Shown here piece by piece: positions 11,170-22,300 of a stretch of DNA of 64,000 nt. The notes beneath the pieces are model-generated. The model was not told the origin of the DNA. It did not search any database and worked only from the letters and a program-made list of their open reading frames with translations. A program made the position numbers and the translations under genes. The stretch comes from Chlorella sorokiniana (Eukaryota; Chlorophyta; Trebouxiophyceae; Chlorellales; Chlorellaceae), in contig CP084613.1 of the NCBI GenBank assembly GCA_025917655.1, positions 124,001 through 188,000 of the forward strand, in the 5' to 3' direction. Each line of letters opens with the position of its first letter. Within the stretch, counting starts at the first letter, position 1.

Positions 11170-11255
11170 GCCTGGGCGGCGGCGCGGTGTCAGCGCAGCA
11201 GGCGGCGGTCGGCCTTTCCCTGCTGCGCGTCATAGGCGGCGCCGCAAGCAGGCGG
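11170..11255 (-). promoter_or_regulatory. SECIS element in the selenoprotein H 3' UTR
   Basis: Eukaryotic selenocysteine insertion element, lying 184-227 bases after the stop. On the minus strand ATGA (11233-11230) opens the core. A perfect 10-bp helix pairs GCGCAGCAGG (11228-11219) with CCTGCTGCGC (11202-11193). The closing TGAC (11192-11189) faces TGAC (11232-11229) and forms the tandem sheared G.A/A.G quartet. Three unpaired A residues (11217-11215) sit at the start of the apical loop, 11 bases above the quartet, as the family requires. GC-rich flanks (GCGGCGC with GCGCCGC) can form the basal helix. This element recruits SBP2 so that the upstream TGA is read as selenocysteine. Confidence 0.88.
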
Positions 11256-11416
11256 CGCCGCTGCTGCACGCCTGCCGGTTGCGGGTGGGGCGCTGCGGTG
11301 GCTAGGTCCCTACCAAGCCGCCTGTGTGCCACAAGGGAGAGCCAAGCTGGCGCCCTGTCAGCAGCGGGCAGCCGCGCAGGGCTGCTCCTGGCACCTGCCC
11401 TGGCCCCGTCTCGCTT

Positions 11417-12315
11417 CTACTTCAGGTCAGCAGCCACCGTGGCTGCCAGCGCAGCCATGTCCAGGTTGCGCAGCTTGGTGAAGGGGCGGGGCAGGGACTG
11501 CAGGCAGCGGAGACAGGGCAGGGACGCCGCGGCAGGCGTGTCAGAGCGGCCGCAGCTGGTGAGCTCACTCACGAAGGCCAGCAGGCACTGCCGGGATCAC
11601 GCGCTGCCTGCCCCACAGAAGCAGCGTTCAGCAGCAAGGATCGGTACGGCATTCAGGCGGTGCAGCAGTCAAAACTGCACCCGCAAGCGCAGCAGCCAGG
11701 GCGGTGCAGGGCCCACAAGCACCCACAAGCATCCACAGCCAACACAAACCCCACAGCACCCGCCTGCAAGGACTCATAGACCTTCCCATCACGCCGCACC
11801 TCAAAGCAGCCACGCCGTGGCTGCAGGTGATGCATCGGGGGCAGGCATGCTTTCCAGGAGATTGTGTGGGGAGCAGGGCTGCCGGGTAGCGCAAAAAACA
11901 AACAACAAAGGCAGCAGGAGCGCCGAGGCGGAGCGGAACGCCCGCGCGGCGTACCTTCTCCGGGTTGACGACAAACTCGGCGCCCGGCGCCTCCTCTTTC
12001 ACCAGTTTCTCCAGTTCAGCGGCCCTGCCAGGGGTGGAGACACCGTCTTGTATGGAGTGGGAAGAGGTGAAGGTGCGGTCTACCAGCGGCAGCAGTGCAG
12101 AGGGTGCAGCTGGGTGGCAGGCGCCGCCAAGGCAGGAATGCAATAATGCAGGAGAATAAATGCACGCACCGCCTTTTGAACACGCCTCAGGACTTGCAAT
12201 GCTCAATAACGACGGCACCTGCCGGCACGTCAGCGACCTGAGGCGCCGCCGCCGGCTCGGCCTTGGCCTTCTTGGCCTTTCCAGCGGCTGCGGTGGCCTT
12301 GCGCTTTGGCGCCAT
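11417..12315 (-). CDS. SELENOH: Selenoprotein H, TGA-encoded selenocysteine at residue 43
   Basis: Nuclear thioredoxin-fold (Rdx family) redox protein. Four exons: 12315-12170, 12024-11955, 11820-11764 and 11497-11417, giving 117 residues (human 122). Exon 1: MAPKRKATAAAGKAKKAKAE, a basic nuclear-type head, then VVIEHCKS, the in-frame TGA at 12189-12187, and GVFKR. This is the CxxU motif at the family's place (human VVIEHCTSU). Exon 2: AAELEKLVKEEAPGAEF and VVNPEK. Exon 3: PRRGCFEVRRDGKVYESLQ, against human KPRRGSFEV. Exon 4: SLPRPFTKLRNLDMAALAA, ending in TAG. Reading through the TGA keeps the frame and similarity across three more exons, and a SECIS follows. The third intron appears to be GC-AG. 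The frame stays open upstream with a Met at 12435 that would add an Arg/Ser-rich leader; 12315 matches the family length. Confidence 0.9.
12187..12189 (-). other. UGA selenocysteine codon (Sec43)
   Basis: TGA between AAG-TCC and GGC-GTG-TTC. Treating it as a stop would leave a 42-residue orphan. Reading through gives the CKSU redox motif and the remaining conserved exons. Confidence 0.88.
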
Positions 12316-13037
12316 CTTAATTGCGTCTGACGCTGCCTGAGAGGCGGACACGGAGGAAACAATAAGGCGCCGCGGGGAAACGAGCGACACAGCCAACGAG
12401 AGTGGCCTTCTAGAAGCCAACAGCAAACGAGAAGACATGCAAGTGCTAGGGGATGGAGGTCCAGCGATCCCACTCGGCGGGATAGCTTTCAAACGCTGGT
12501 GGATGCTGAGCGCCAGCAAGGCTCGCGGTTGTGAGCGTCCTGAGAGGTGTGCATGCATGGGACAGTGCATGGACGTTGCCGAAGGAAGGCGAGTGCTGAA
12601 ACGTCTCGCTGGCAAGAGTTCAAGCACAATGGCCTTTCAGTCAGCTTTCTGTATCTGCCTGGAAGGCCTCCCATCGCTGCGCTCTCCTCGGGAGGCCAAT
12701 GCTGCCGCCACCAGCTGCCCAAGCGCCACTCAGCTTCGTTATGCGGCTCTGATCTGTTTCATGTTCATCCCGAAGCTAACCACTGCTGGTCATTGTCTCA
12801 CTCGGCCCGCATGCCATGCCAACGTGTGCTGATGACGCCCATTGACGGGCGCCGTTATTCAGGCCTCGCCACTTGCACATTTATCACATCCGTGTCGGCA
12901 TCGCCCACAGTTTGTGTCGCATCGATACCGTTACCTCTTTGACTGACCAAATCCACCTGTTTCCGCCCGCTCCGTTTGGTTGTTGGAGGAACCCTTCCGC
13001 TAGCGGCGAAGCTTATCAGTCATCTGCAGCCGCAATC
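12316..13037. promoter_or_regulatory. Divergent promoter region, SELENOH and desaturase-like gene
   Basis: Head-to-head spacer of 722 bases. It is less GC-rich than the coding DNA. No gene supported; it should contain both promoters and 5' UTRs. Confidence 0.45.
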
Positions 13038-16000
13038 ATGCATCAGATACACGCAGTCGCTGCGCAATCGGCTGGCTGGCTGCCGAGCTCCAGGCCTTTC
13101 GAGCGGCGCCGCCTCCGCCACGCTGTGCGGGCGGCCACTGGTGGCTCAGAGGTTGCACCCTCCACAAGTGGCCCCTCTGGCAAGAAGAAAGTCCTTATCG
13201 TTGGGGGCGGCTGGGCAGGTGGGCAAGCAGCCATGGACGCCTGCCTTGCCATCAGCCTATCTTGAGGGTGCTGACCACCGTCGTAGGGGCGACCCAACAG
13301 GCGGGCAGGCAAATGCAGAAGCCGGCCCGCCATTTTGTGCATGCGCCCCCCCCACACACACACACATACACACCCACCCACACACACACATACACACACA
13401 CAAACCCATGTCCCACTGCTGCTGCTGCTGTTTGATGCCTGTGGGGCCCAGTTCCGACCTGAATGATGATGATTATGGATCATGACACTTGCCAGCGCCC
13501 ACCAAAGCATTGCCTGGCTGGCTGGCCGCTGGCCACACCCCATGTGGGAGCAGGGTTTGGCGCCACCAAGCACCTCGCAGAACAGGGCTACGACGTGACC
13601 CTGCTGGACGCCTCGCCAAACCCGGGCGGCCTGTCGGGTGATCCCTGCTGCGAGGGGGTGCCGCGTCGCGTCAAAGGGGCTGTCGCGCTGCCGCCTGCGC
13701 GCCGCACGTGTGTGCGTCGGCGGCTTGTGGGTGCTGCGCGTGCGTGTCACACCCCAGCTGCTCGCCTGCTTCTGAACAGTTGCGTATCCGCAGCGCTGAA
13801 ATGCATGATGCGGGTGTATCTTGCTAAACGCCGCCTGGCTCCTTGGCCGCCGCGCAGCCGGCTGGCGCACGCCGCAGGGGCGGGCGGTGGAGGCTGGGGT
13901 GAAGGGCTTCTGGTACCAGGTGCGGTGCGGTACGGTGCGGTGCGGGATGCACGGACCTGGCAACCCCATCCAACGCCAGCCCCTCGCGCAGCGCCCGCGC
14001 CCCGCTGTGTCGGCCCTTGCCTGGCGCCAGCCACTCGGCTTCTGCCGCTTGCTAGCAGCGCTGCCCATGCCCTCACCCGCCTGGCAGTGACAGATGCCAG
14101 CGCAGCACCCTGCCTGCGCCGCACTCGTCACATGGTACCGCTAATGCCTGCGCTCCTGAGCCGCCTGCCTCGGTGGTGCCCCCCGCCCCTCACCACCACG
14201 GTACCGCAGTACGCCAACATCTTCTCCATGGTGCGCCAGCTGGGCGTGCCGTGGCCCTTCACCGACTTTGAGACTTCTGGGTTTTGGGCGCCGACGGCCG
14301 CCTCATCACACAGGTGAGGCGGAGCCTGCTGCTGCTTTTATTGGTACCAGGCTGCAGATGAATGAGAAGCAGCGCCAGCGGGATGCGTGATGCGTGATGA
14401 CAGGGCAGCTTTGTAGAATGTGTTGACAGGGCAGCTCTGTGAAAGACCCTGCCGCTCACTCCCCTCCCCCACCCCTCCATCCCCACGCAAGCCACATCCC
14501 ACAACCCCACCCTCCCACAACCCCAACTACAGGCCCCCGTGTTTTCCAAGCTGCCCCGGCTGCCCGCCGTGCTCGGCCAGTTTGTCCACACGGCACGACT
14601 CTTCGAGTGAGACTGCAGCGAAATGGGGAGCTGTATGTGCCCCAGCTTATAACCCGCATCTGCCGGTTTGGCTCATTGTTTAAGGGCGGCTCGTCTTCCT
14701 GGCCCATTGGCCCCCGCTGCAGCGCGCTGCCGCTGGCGGACCGTGCCACCATCATCCCCTGGCTGTACAGCGCCATCGACCTGGGCAGTACGCCCGGCAG
14801 CTACGAGCGGTACGACTCCATGACTGCGCTGGAGCTGTTCCGGCGGTACAACATCACCCAGGCGGCATATGAGAACTTCCTCAAGCCCACCCTGCTGGTG
14901 CGTCTGCTCTGCAGGCAGCAGCATCTGTGGTCTCCATAACCAAGATTAGCTGCTCCACCGTGCCTAGTTCATGTGCCAAGGCACCAGTCGCCCGCCCTGT
15001 TGCCCGGAACAAAGGCAGCGGCGGCACGCTGCGGTGCACCTCCGACCTCGTGCGCACCTCCCACCCCGCCTCCTGGCCACCTGCCCATGCGGTGACGTCC
15101 TGTTCTTCTTGCTGATTGTTCTCACGCCGCAGGTGGGCCTCTTCGCCCCTCCCGAGGAGCTGTCCGCCGCCGTCACCATCGAGACGCTCTACTTTTACGC
15201 GCTGGCGCACCAGTCCGACTTTGACGTGTGCTGGTGCAAGGGGTCGGGTGGGTGGGAGGGCGGGTGGGTGGCTGGGTGTGGGCTGGGGATTGGTGGGGAG
15301 CGGTTTTGTTTGCATTGCGGGCGACAAAAGACTTGGCCTGAGGACTGAGTTGGAGCGGGGGCCGGGAAGCATTGTGGCGCCCCGCAGGACCTCCGTGCAC
15401 GTCAGCCCTGGGGCCTGCTACGCGCGCTTGGCGTCCTTGATGCAAGCAGCCTTCTCCCTTGCGCACAGCTATTCCTCCCCGCATACCCGCCCACACATGT
15501 CTTTGACCGTGCAGTCAGTGAGCTCATCTTCGAGCCGCTGATTGATCGCATCAAGCAGGCGGGGGCAAGATCAGGGTGAGACCCCGCAGCGCCCCCTCAG
15601 TCTCTCAACCCACACAGCTCTATGCATTGGCCCGAGCCGCTCAACCGCCACCTGCGTGCCGGTCTGGCTCCGGCGGCATCCGTCCTTGCTGGAGGGCTGC
15701 TGCAGTTGTGCCGCCGCCCGATGATGGCTTCTGCGCTGCACATCGGCCACGACGCGCCGCTTCGCTTTGTTGCCTGATCCGCCCGTGCTCAGCAGCCACT
15801 TCTAGCGACCACTGACGCTTGCCGCCTTCGCCCCGCTGCGCCCGCTGCGCCCTCTGCAGGGCGGCCGGCTCGTGAGCGGCATAGAGGCTGACGCAAGCGG
15901 CGGCGTGAGCGCTCTGGTGTCTCGCGATGCCGCCACGGGGGAGGAGGAGAGGCACGAGGCGGACGCTGTGGTCTTTGCCATCAGTATCTCGGGTGGGCGC

Positions 16001-18411
16001 TCTGCTGTTGGGCTGGGCGCAGGGGTTGGGTGGGCGGGTGGGCGGGATGGGGGTCAAATGGACAAGTGTGTCTGAAGGCAGGAGCGTGCTGGTGAGGGGG
16101 ACACATGGGCGCTTGGGCAGGTGACAACCACGGAGCCAGGCGCAGCTACAGCTGGTGGTTGAAGCCGCCCGGCAGTCGACACGGCAGGCTGCCGGCTTTG
16201 GATGCCTGGCCTGCTTCCGGGTGTGCTGCCTCAGCACGCTGCTGCCCGACCTCTGCTCGCGCAGGCATGCAGCGGCTGGTGGCGGCCAACCGCGTGCTGG
16301 CCGAGCGCAAGGAGTTCCGGGATATGATGAACCTGAAGAGCAGTGAGCTTTATGTTCAGCGCTGTGTTTGGAAGAGGGAGGGGGTTGAGTTTCCTTTCAC
16401 ACTGAACCTCCTGAAAGGTTCCCCTTTATCTAGAAAGGGGGAGTTTTTATACTGTTCAGCGTCAGGCTTTTCACCGTCAGGGCGACGCCTGCGCTGCTCC
16501 GCCTGCTGTGCTTGCGCATGAACACGCGCACACCCCCGCCCCGCCCCACGCAGTCGACTGCATCGCCACGCGCCTGTGGTTCGACCGCGAGCTCAGCACG
16601 CGGTGCGCTGGGGCGGGAGGGGGCCTCTGCTGCCGCCGCTGCGATTCCAGAGCGGGGCTTGCAGCCCTGGCCTGCCCGCGGCACCAGACTGCTGCCTGGC
16701 CCGCGTGTGTTGCTGCGCAGCGCAGAACAGCAAATGCTCGTGTTGCTGGTAGAGCTGGCATCCAGTGAGTAAGCTTTGCGCCCGCCGACTGCCCCATGCA
16801 GCTTCCCGTGAACGTTCTGGCCGGCTTTGAGCAGGACTGCGGCGCGACCTACTTCAACCTTAGCTACCTGCAGGTACCACACGTTGGCATGACGTGCCAT
16901 CCCTGACGCATAACATGTACAGCCGGGCTGCTGTGCTGCTGTATACTAAAGATTTGTTTTGGAGATTCCCGGTGGAGGGTGGCTGGACAGCCGTTGTACA
17001 GCAGGTTGCGCTCAGCACCCTCCGTAGAGACCGCTGCTGTGCTGTTTGTACTGTTGTACTGCCGCAGGACGAGTACAAGGACGAACCCGGTACCGTCATT
17101 GCCGCCGACTTCTACGGAGCTTCCCGCCTGCTGCCGCTCTCAGGTGAGCAGTGCTGCTTCCGCCGCAGCGGCTCATCCCTCTGTCTGCCGCACTTGTCTG
17201 CCCTAGGGCGGTAAATCGTGAGTGGCCACACCGTAGCCACACCCTAGCCACACACAGACACACACCTACGCACAAAAGCTCACCCACCTCGCCCACCCCT
17301 CCCTCACGCAGATGAGGAGATTGTGAGGAAGGTGCAGATCAACATTGCGCGGTGCGAACCGCAGTTTGCGGACGCCAAGGTGGGCGCCTCTTACACTCCC
17401 TGCTGCTGCAGCACGCAGTCAGCCAGCCGGTTGGTGGGGCGCCACGGCAGCGCTGTGCGGCAGTGGTGCGCGGGCGCATGCGCGGCTGCTGTGCCCATGC
17501 AGCCGCCTCCCCTGCCTTCCTCCCTGGGCTTCGCTACCGGTGTTCCCTTGACCAATACACCAGTGTGCTGGCAACTTCAATGAAGCGTTTCTGCAGTCCG
17601 CCCGCCGTCCCACCACGCACCGCTGAGCAAGACATCCCATGCATCTTTCCCTGTGAGCCCCCTGCCTGATTGCTGCCTGACCCATGTCGCTGCAGGTGGT
17701 GGATTCTGCGGTGCTGCGCTTCCCGCGAGCGGTGACACACTTCAGTCCCGGCTCAGCCAAGTACCGCCCCACACAGGTGGGCACCGGCTGCGGCGGCGGC
17801 ACCGCCCTGAGCCGGCGGCGGCACGCTGCTTGCAGGGCTGGTTGCGCATAGCTTGCAGGGATGCGGCTGCGTCGGTGCCTGTTGGCAGCTGCTGCCGCGG
17901 GCCGCAGCCGTGGCAGGGGAGGGGGTGGATGGTTCCTGAGGGCATGAGGGAGCACCCCAGGAAGGCAGCACTCCGGCTGCAGCCGTTGACTCTCGGCAAA
18001 GAGCAGGGCCACAGCAGAAGGGGAGCTTTTCGCTGTCTGGACCGCAGCTGAACGCCGCACCCCCTAGCTCTCTACACCTGGTGGCCACGTTATGGAGCAT
18101 GTAAACGGATCCGTTTCCATCACTGCCACCGCAGGCCACCAGCTTCGACAACCTGTTCCTGGCGGGCGACTGGGTCAAAGGGTTGGAGCATGGCGCCAAC
18201 GGGCTGTCGCAGGTGGGGGTAACTGGAGGGCATGGGGCCGGACAGGCACAGTGGCAGAGCCGCGGGCGCAACCGTGTGTGGGTGAAGACCAGCTCGAGCG
18301 GAACTCACTGCGCCGCCATCGCCGCCAAGCGAGCGCTGCAGCAGTTGGCTTCTTCCCGCTCTGCCCCAGGCGGTACCCAGCCCCAGTCACCCCCCACCAC
18401 CACCACCACCA

Positions 18412-18461
<50 letters not shown>

Positions 18462-18995
18462 TGCACACACCCAAACGCACACCCACACTCATACATGCGC
18501 CTCCCCCCTCCTCCCCCTTCCTGCAGGAGCGTGCCTGGGTGAGCGGCCTTGCGGCGGCAAACCTGGTGGTACAACGGCTGGGGCAGGGTCGCCCCGCAGA
18601 CATCCTGCCAGGTGTGTGCCGCAGCGGCCGCCTGCCAACACAGCCGGGGCCGCGTGCGTCGTCGCTGACGAGGCGGCTGCGAAAGTGCTGTGCTTTGAGG
18701 GTTGCTGGCTGCTGGTGGCGGGCTGCTTGGGGCCTGCTGCCTGCCGCACCTTGCTGCAGCAGCATGCTGAGTGTCAACACCGTCCCTCGCCTGGCAATCC
18801 TTACTGCGCCCCCACATCGCCCGATCTACGCCCCCCACACACACACCACCACCACCACCCACACCACCACCCGCTCCACTCCCACGTGTCTGTGCAGTTG
18901 AGCCGGATGAGCCCCACATCTCCCTTGCACGGGAAGCCAACAGGGCAGTCAAGTCGGCCCTGTATAGCACCGGCCTGCGCAGCCCCTTCTTGTGA
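13038..18995 (+). CDS. Carotenoid-desaturase-like FAD oxidoreductase, plastid-targeted
   Basis: Flavin amine-oxidase/phytoene-desaturase superfamily. The N-terminal Arg/Ser/Ala-rich leader (MHQIHAVAAQSAGWLPSSRP) suits a chloroplast transit peptide. Then come KKKVLIVGGGWAG joined by splicing to FGATKHLAEQGYDVTLLDAS, the Rossmann FAD motif, and NPGGLS. Later blocks are ANIFSMVRQLGVPWPFTDFE, APVFSKLPRLPAVLGQFVHT, ALPLADRATIIPWLYSAIDL, YDSMTALELFRRYNITQAAY, VGLFAPPEELSAAVTIETLY, SDFDVCWCKG, NVLAGFEQDCGATYFNLSYL, EYKDEPGTVIAADFYG, and the C-terminal FAD motif NLFLAGDWVKGLEHGANGLS, then VSGLAAANLV and the stop at 18995. More than ten introns, several with CA arrays. One block (SGFWAP to DGRLITQ, about 14288) needs one extra base. 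The substrate is unknown; it is not the standard PDS or ZDS. Confidence 0.85.
13355..13402. repeat. CA-rich microsatellite in intron
   Basis: Imperfect (CA)n and CCCA array in the first intron of the desaturase-like gene. Confidence 0.9.
18401..18485. repeat. CA/CCA microsatellite in intron
   Basis: CCA repeats pass into a long (CA)n array, in an intron near the 3' end of the desaturase-like gene. A second CACC/CA array lies at about 18836-18880 in the last intron. Confidence 0.92.
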
Positions 18996-19319
18996 GGCGG
19001 GCGCGGGCAGGCCAGCAGGCTTGCAGGGATGCCCGCCTGTTGACGGGGTTGGGACCCCTGCCTGGCGGTCACGGTATGTGCGGCGGCGCCAGGCCGTTCT
19101 CCTACCCTTTGACGCAGCTTGCACGGCCTGGCTGTTTGATGATTGAACGTTTCATATTCTTTAGCCGTCCGTCCCATCCGAGCTTGACAGGCTTTCATAC
19201 CTCGTCCTGTCCCCCAATGTCAACTATCCCTGCCGTATGGCATCAGCAAACTTTTGGATTGTCCATCACTCCAGCGCTCCTGGCACTCAGGCGCAGCGCT
19301 TGGCAACACAACTGCCGTT
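18996..19319. other. Convergent 3' region of two flavoprotein genes
   Basis: Tail-to-tail spacer of 324 bases. No gene and no TGTAA seen close to either stop. Confidence 0.45.
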
Positions 19320-22300
19320 TCATAGCCAGTGCTCAGGGAAAAACACAACAAACAAGGAAGGAAGAGGTAGTAAATATATGGAAAACTGATTGCAACACTC
19401 CAAGTTGTGTGGGAAAACTGTCAACAAGCAAGTGAAAGTGTGCCAGCAGCGCTCTTTGACGCAAGCATGGCTGGTATGAGCGGCCTGCAGCCGTCGTCGC
19501 CTTGAGTTTCCCCACAACTGCGGCGCACAATCAGCCGCGGGCGGGCGCCTTCCGGGCCAGGGAGCGGCTCCAAGCGGCGGCGCGCGCCCCACCTGCTTCA
19601 GCGCGCGGCGGCAGGCGGCAGGGGAGGGCATGCCGTCCCTGGGCAGCACCGCCAGCTCCAGCGGCAGGGTGAAGACGTCCTGGGGATCGTACCTGCGGCA
19701 GTACCGCGGTACAGCAAGGTTCACTTAGGCGGGTCAACCCGTCGAAGCAACGTTGTGAGGCAGGGTAGGGTGCACCACGCCCCACACCCTCAGACACACA
19801 CACCCTTTGGCCCTACAGCCAGCCCCCACCCCCTAACTCCTACCCCCACGTGGGGTGTGCACACGCCCACCCACACGCCCGACCCCCACCCACTTGTCGT
19901 TGATGCACTGCAGGGTGTGGTACGCGTCGCCGTAGTACGCTTGCTGCCAGGAGGGCGCCAGCGCGGGTACATCGGTGTCCAGGAAGTTGATGTAGGCCTG
20001 GGGGTGAGTGGGGAAATGTGTGTGTGTGTGTGTGGGGGGTTGTGTGTGTGTGTGGGGGGTTGTGTGTGGGGGCGGGTGGGGGTGAGCGGGGAGGTGGAGT
20101 GTGGGGAAAGGTGCTTGCTCGATGTGGATTGCATGCATGCGTGGATCGAGTGAAGGCATATGGAGGGGGATGCAAAGAAGGGGGCGCCGGAACGGCCCGC
20201 CAGCAGTGTGGGAAGTCGAGTTTGAGCGGCGGCGGATCTGCCAGCGCGCTCGCCACTCTGTCGGCAGCAGCGGCGCCGGCGACAGCAAACAGCGGCGGCG
20301 GCAAGCAGCCGATGCCGCGGCGCCACCAGACCGCTGTGGCAGCCCACCTTGTACTGCGGCACCTCGTCAACCAGCCCAGCAAGCGCCTCTGTGGCCTGAA
20401 CAGAACAAGGAGAATGGGACAGCAAGAGCTGTTCAGCTGTCCTTGCCATGTGTCTGGGCGCTTTCAAACACGTCCGAACTGAAAATCGGAGGGGCTGCTT
20501 CCCTCCCAAAATGCCACCCCACTCACACTTGTCCCTCCTCCCTTCAATATTTTACAACTGCCCAAACGCCGCAGGCCCCCCAGTCACCCACCGCCTGCAG
20601 CGCGGCCTCCGCCACGCTCTCGTTGGCGCTGTTGGCCCGGAACACGAGGATGTTCTTGGCGCTGCGCAGGTTGGCGGCGGCGGTGGCGTTGTCTGGCACT
20701 TGCTGCATCGCGCCGCCCAGCGTCTCAAACACAAACACCTGGCTGCCGGGCACGCCGCCCTTTGCGTAGTTCAGCACGGTCTGCAAGGGGTGCGTTAAGG
20801 GAAGGGTGGGGGTGGGGGTGGGCCTGAGGCGCGTCAAGGGAAGGGTGGAGGTGGGGGTGGAAGTGAGGGAGGGGGTAAGAGGCAGGGCCGGGGAACAGTT
20901 TTGCGGGCGTGAAGGACAAAGCCGGCTGCCACGCAAGGCCCTGCTGCGCAGTCCACAGCCACCCAGGCAACAGCGGCGGATGGCGCGGCCAACAGCACCC
21001 GAAACCTGCAAGCAGATCCAAGAGACGGCAGCATGCAGCGGCGGCGCACCCGGATTCCCTTGCGGGACAGCGGCTTGTGCAGGATCAGGGACTTGTACCT
21101 GCAGAGCATCAGGATTAGTGCCAGGCTGAGTGCTGCGGTACCGCCGCAAGCGTGACCGGCCTGACACAGCGGCCCGCACCGACTCAAGCTGCTGGGTGCG
21201 GGGTGTCATGCATACAGCCTCCTCCCAGCTGCCGAACGGCCCCTCTGCCTCTCACTTGTAATACGAACGGAACTCGTCCCACAACCGTGGCTGCTCCAGC
21301 GCCTTCATCGGCGTCCAGCCGTTGGGCACAGGCCAGCCGATGCCGTTGATGGCGGCCTTTGGGGTGGGAAAGGGGAGTCAGCGTATTAGCCTGGAATATG
21401 AATCAGTTCCGCCGGCACTAGATTGGCGGGCAGGCTGGCCCACCATGCGGCATGGCGACAAGCGCTGCCGCGGAGGGGCGGCGGCAGCCACAAGCTGTGT
21501 GCTCGTGACCGCATGAGGGGCAGCAAGCGGAGCCTCACATCCAGGTACGAGGTGGCGGCGGCGGTGATGGCCGAGGTCTGGTTCATTTCGAAGAAGAGGT
21601 CGGCGATGGGGCCAGTCTTGGGCAGCGCAGCCTCCATCTCCGCCTTGCACTGCTTCAGCGGGCCCATGCACTGCGAGGGGAGGTGTGGGGCAGGTTGAGC
21701 GCTGTTAGTAGGTGGGTGGCAGGTGTGGGTGGCGCAGGGGCGGGCGGGACAGCGTGATCAGAGCTGACCGGAACTGACAGGCATGAGGGCAGGGGCGGGG
21801 TGGTAAGGAACCAATGCTGTCTTGCACCGGTTTCTCCTCCAGGCGGGAAAGCAGGCAACAAACAAGGAGACTAATGACCGGTTGGCACGGCGCTTGCCTG
21901 GCAGCAGGGGCAAGCAATGCAGCCCGCCCGCCCGCCTGCCCACCCACCCGCCTGCCCACCCCCCACCCGCCCACCCATCCGTTGATGTCCACCGTCACTT
22001 GGCCGTCCTCTGTGGTTGTGTAGTCTGCCCGGGTGGTGAACTTCGAGGGCAGGGTGGCCTGCCAGCTCTGGTACCTGCCGGGAAAGGGCGGGACATTCAG
22101 CAGTACAGTTGGCAGAGGGGAGGCGACGAGGCACCGTGGAAGAGGGGTATAGCGCAACCCCCTTCTCTGGATGTGAGAGCGAGCAGCTGGCACGAAAGAG
22201 GCTGCCCTCCCCACCTGTTGTGCACCCCTCCATCCTCCCCCGGCTGCCGCCCCCACGGAAGCGCCGCCGCCGCCCCCTTCTTCCCCCCACCCCCTCCCAT

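Noticed and set aside
11187-12146. Plus-strand open frame of 319 codons over the selenoprotein H locus
   Set aside because: Low-complexity Ala/Arg/Ser sequence with no family resemblance, antisense to exons with clear homology; long shadow frames are expected at this GC content.
12187-12189. TGA read as a true stop giving a 42-residue protein
   Set aside because: The protein would lack its fold; conserved exons continue in frame after it and a SECIS follows.
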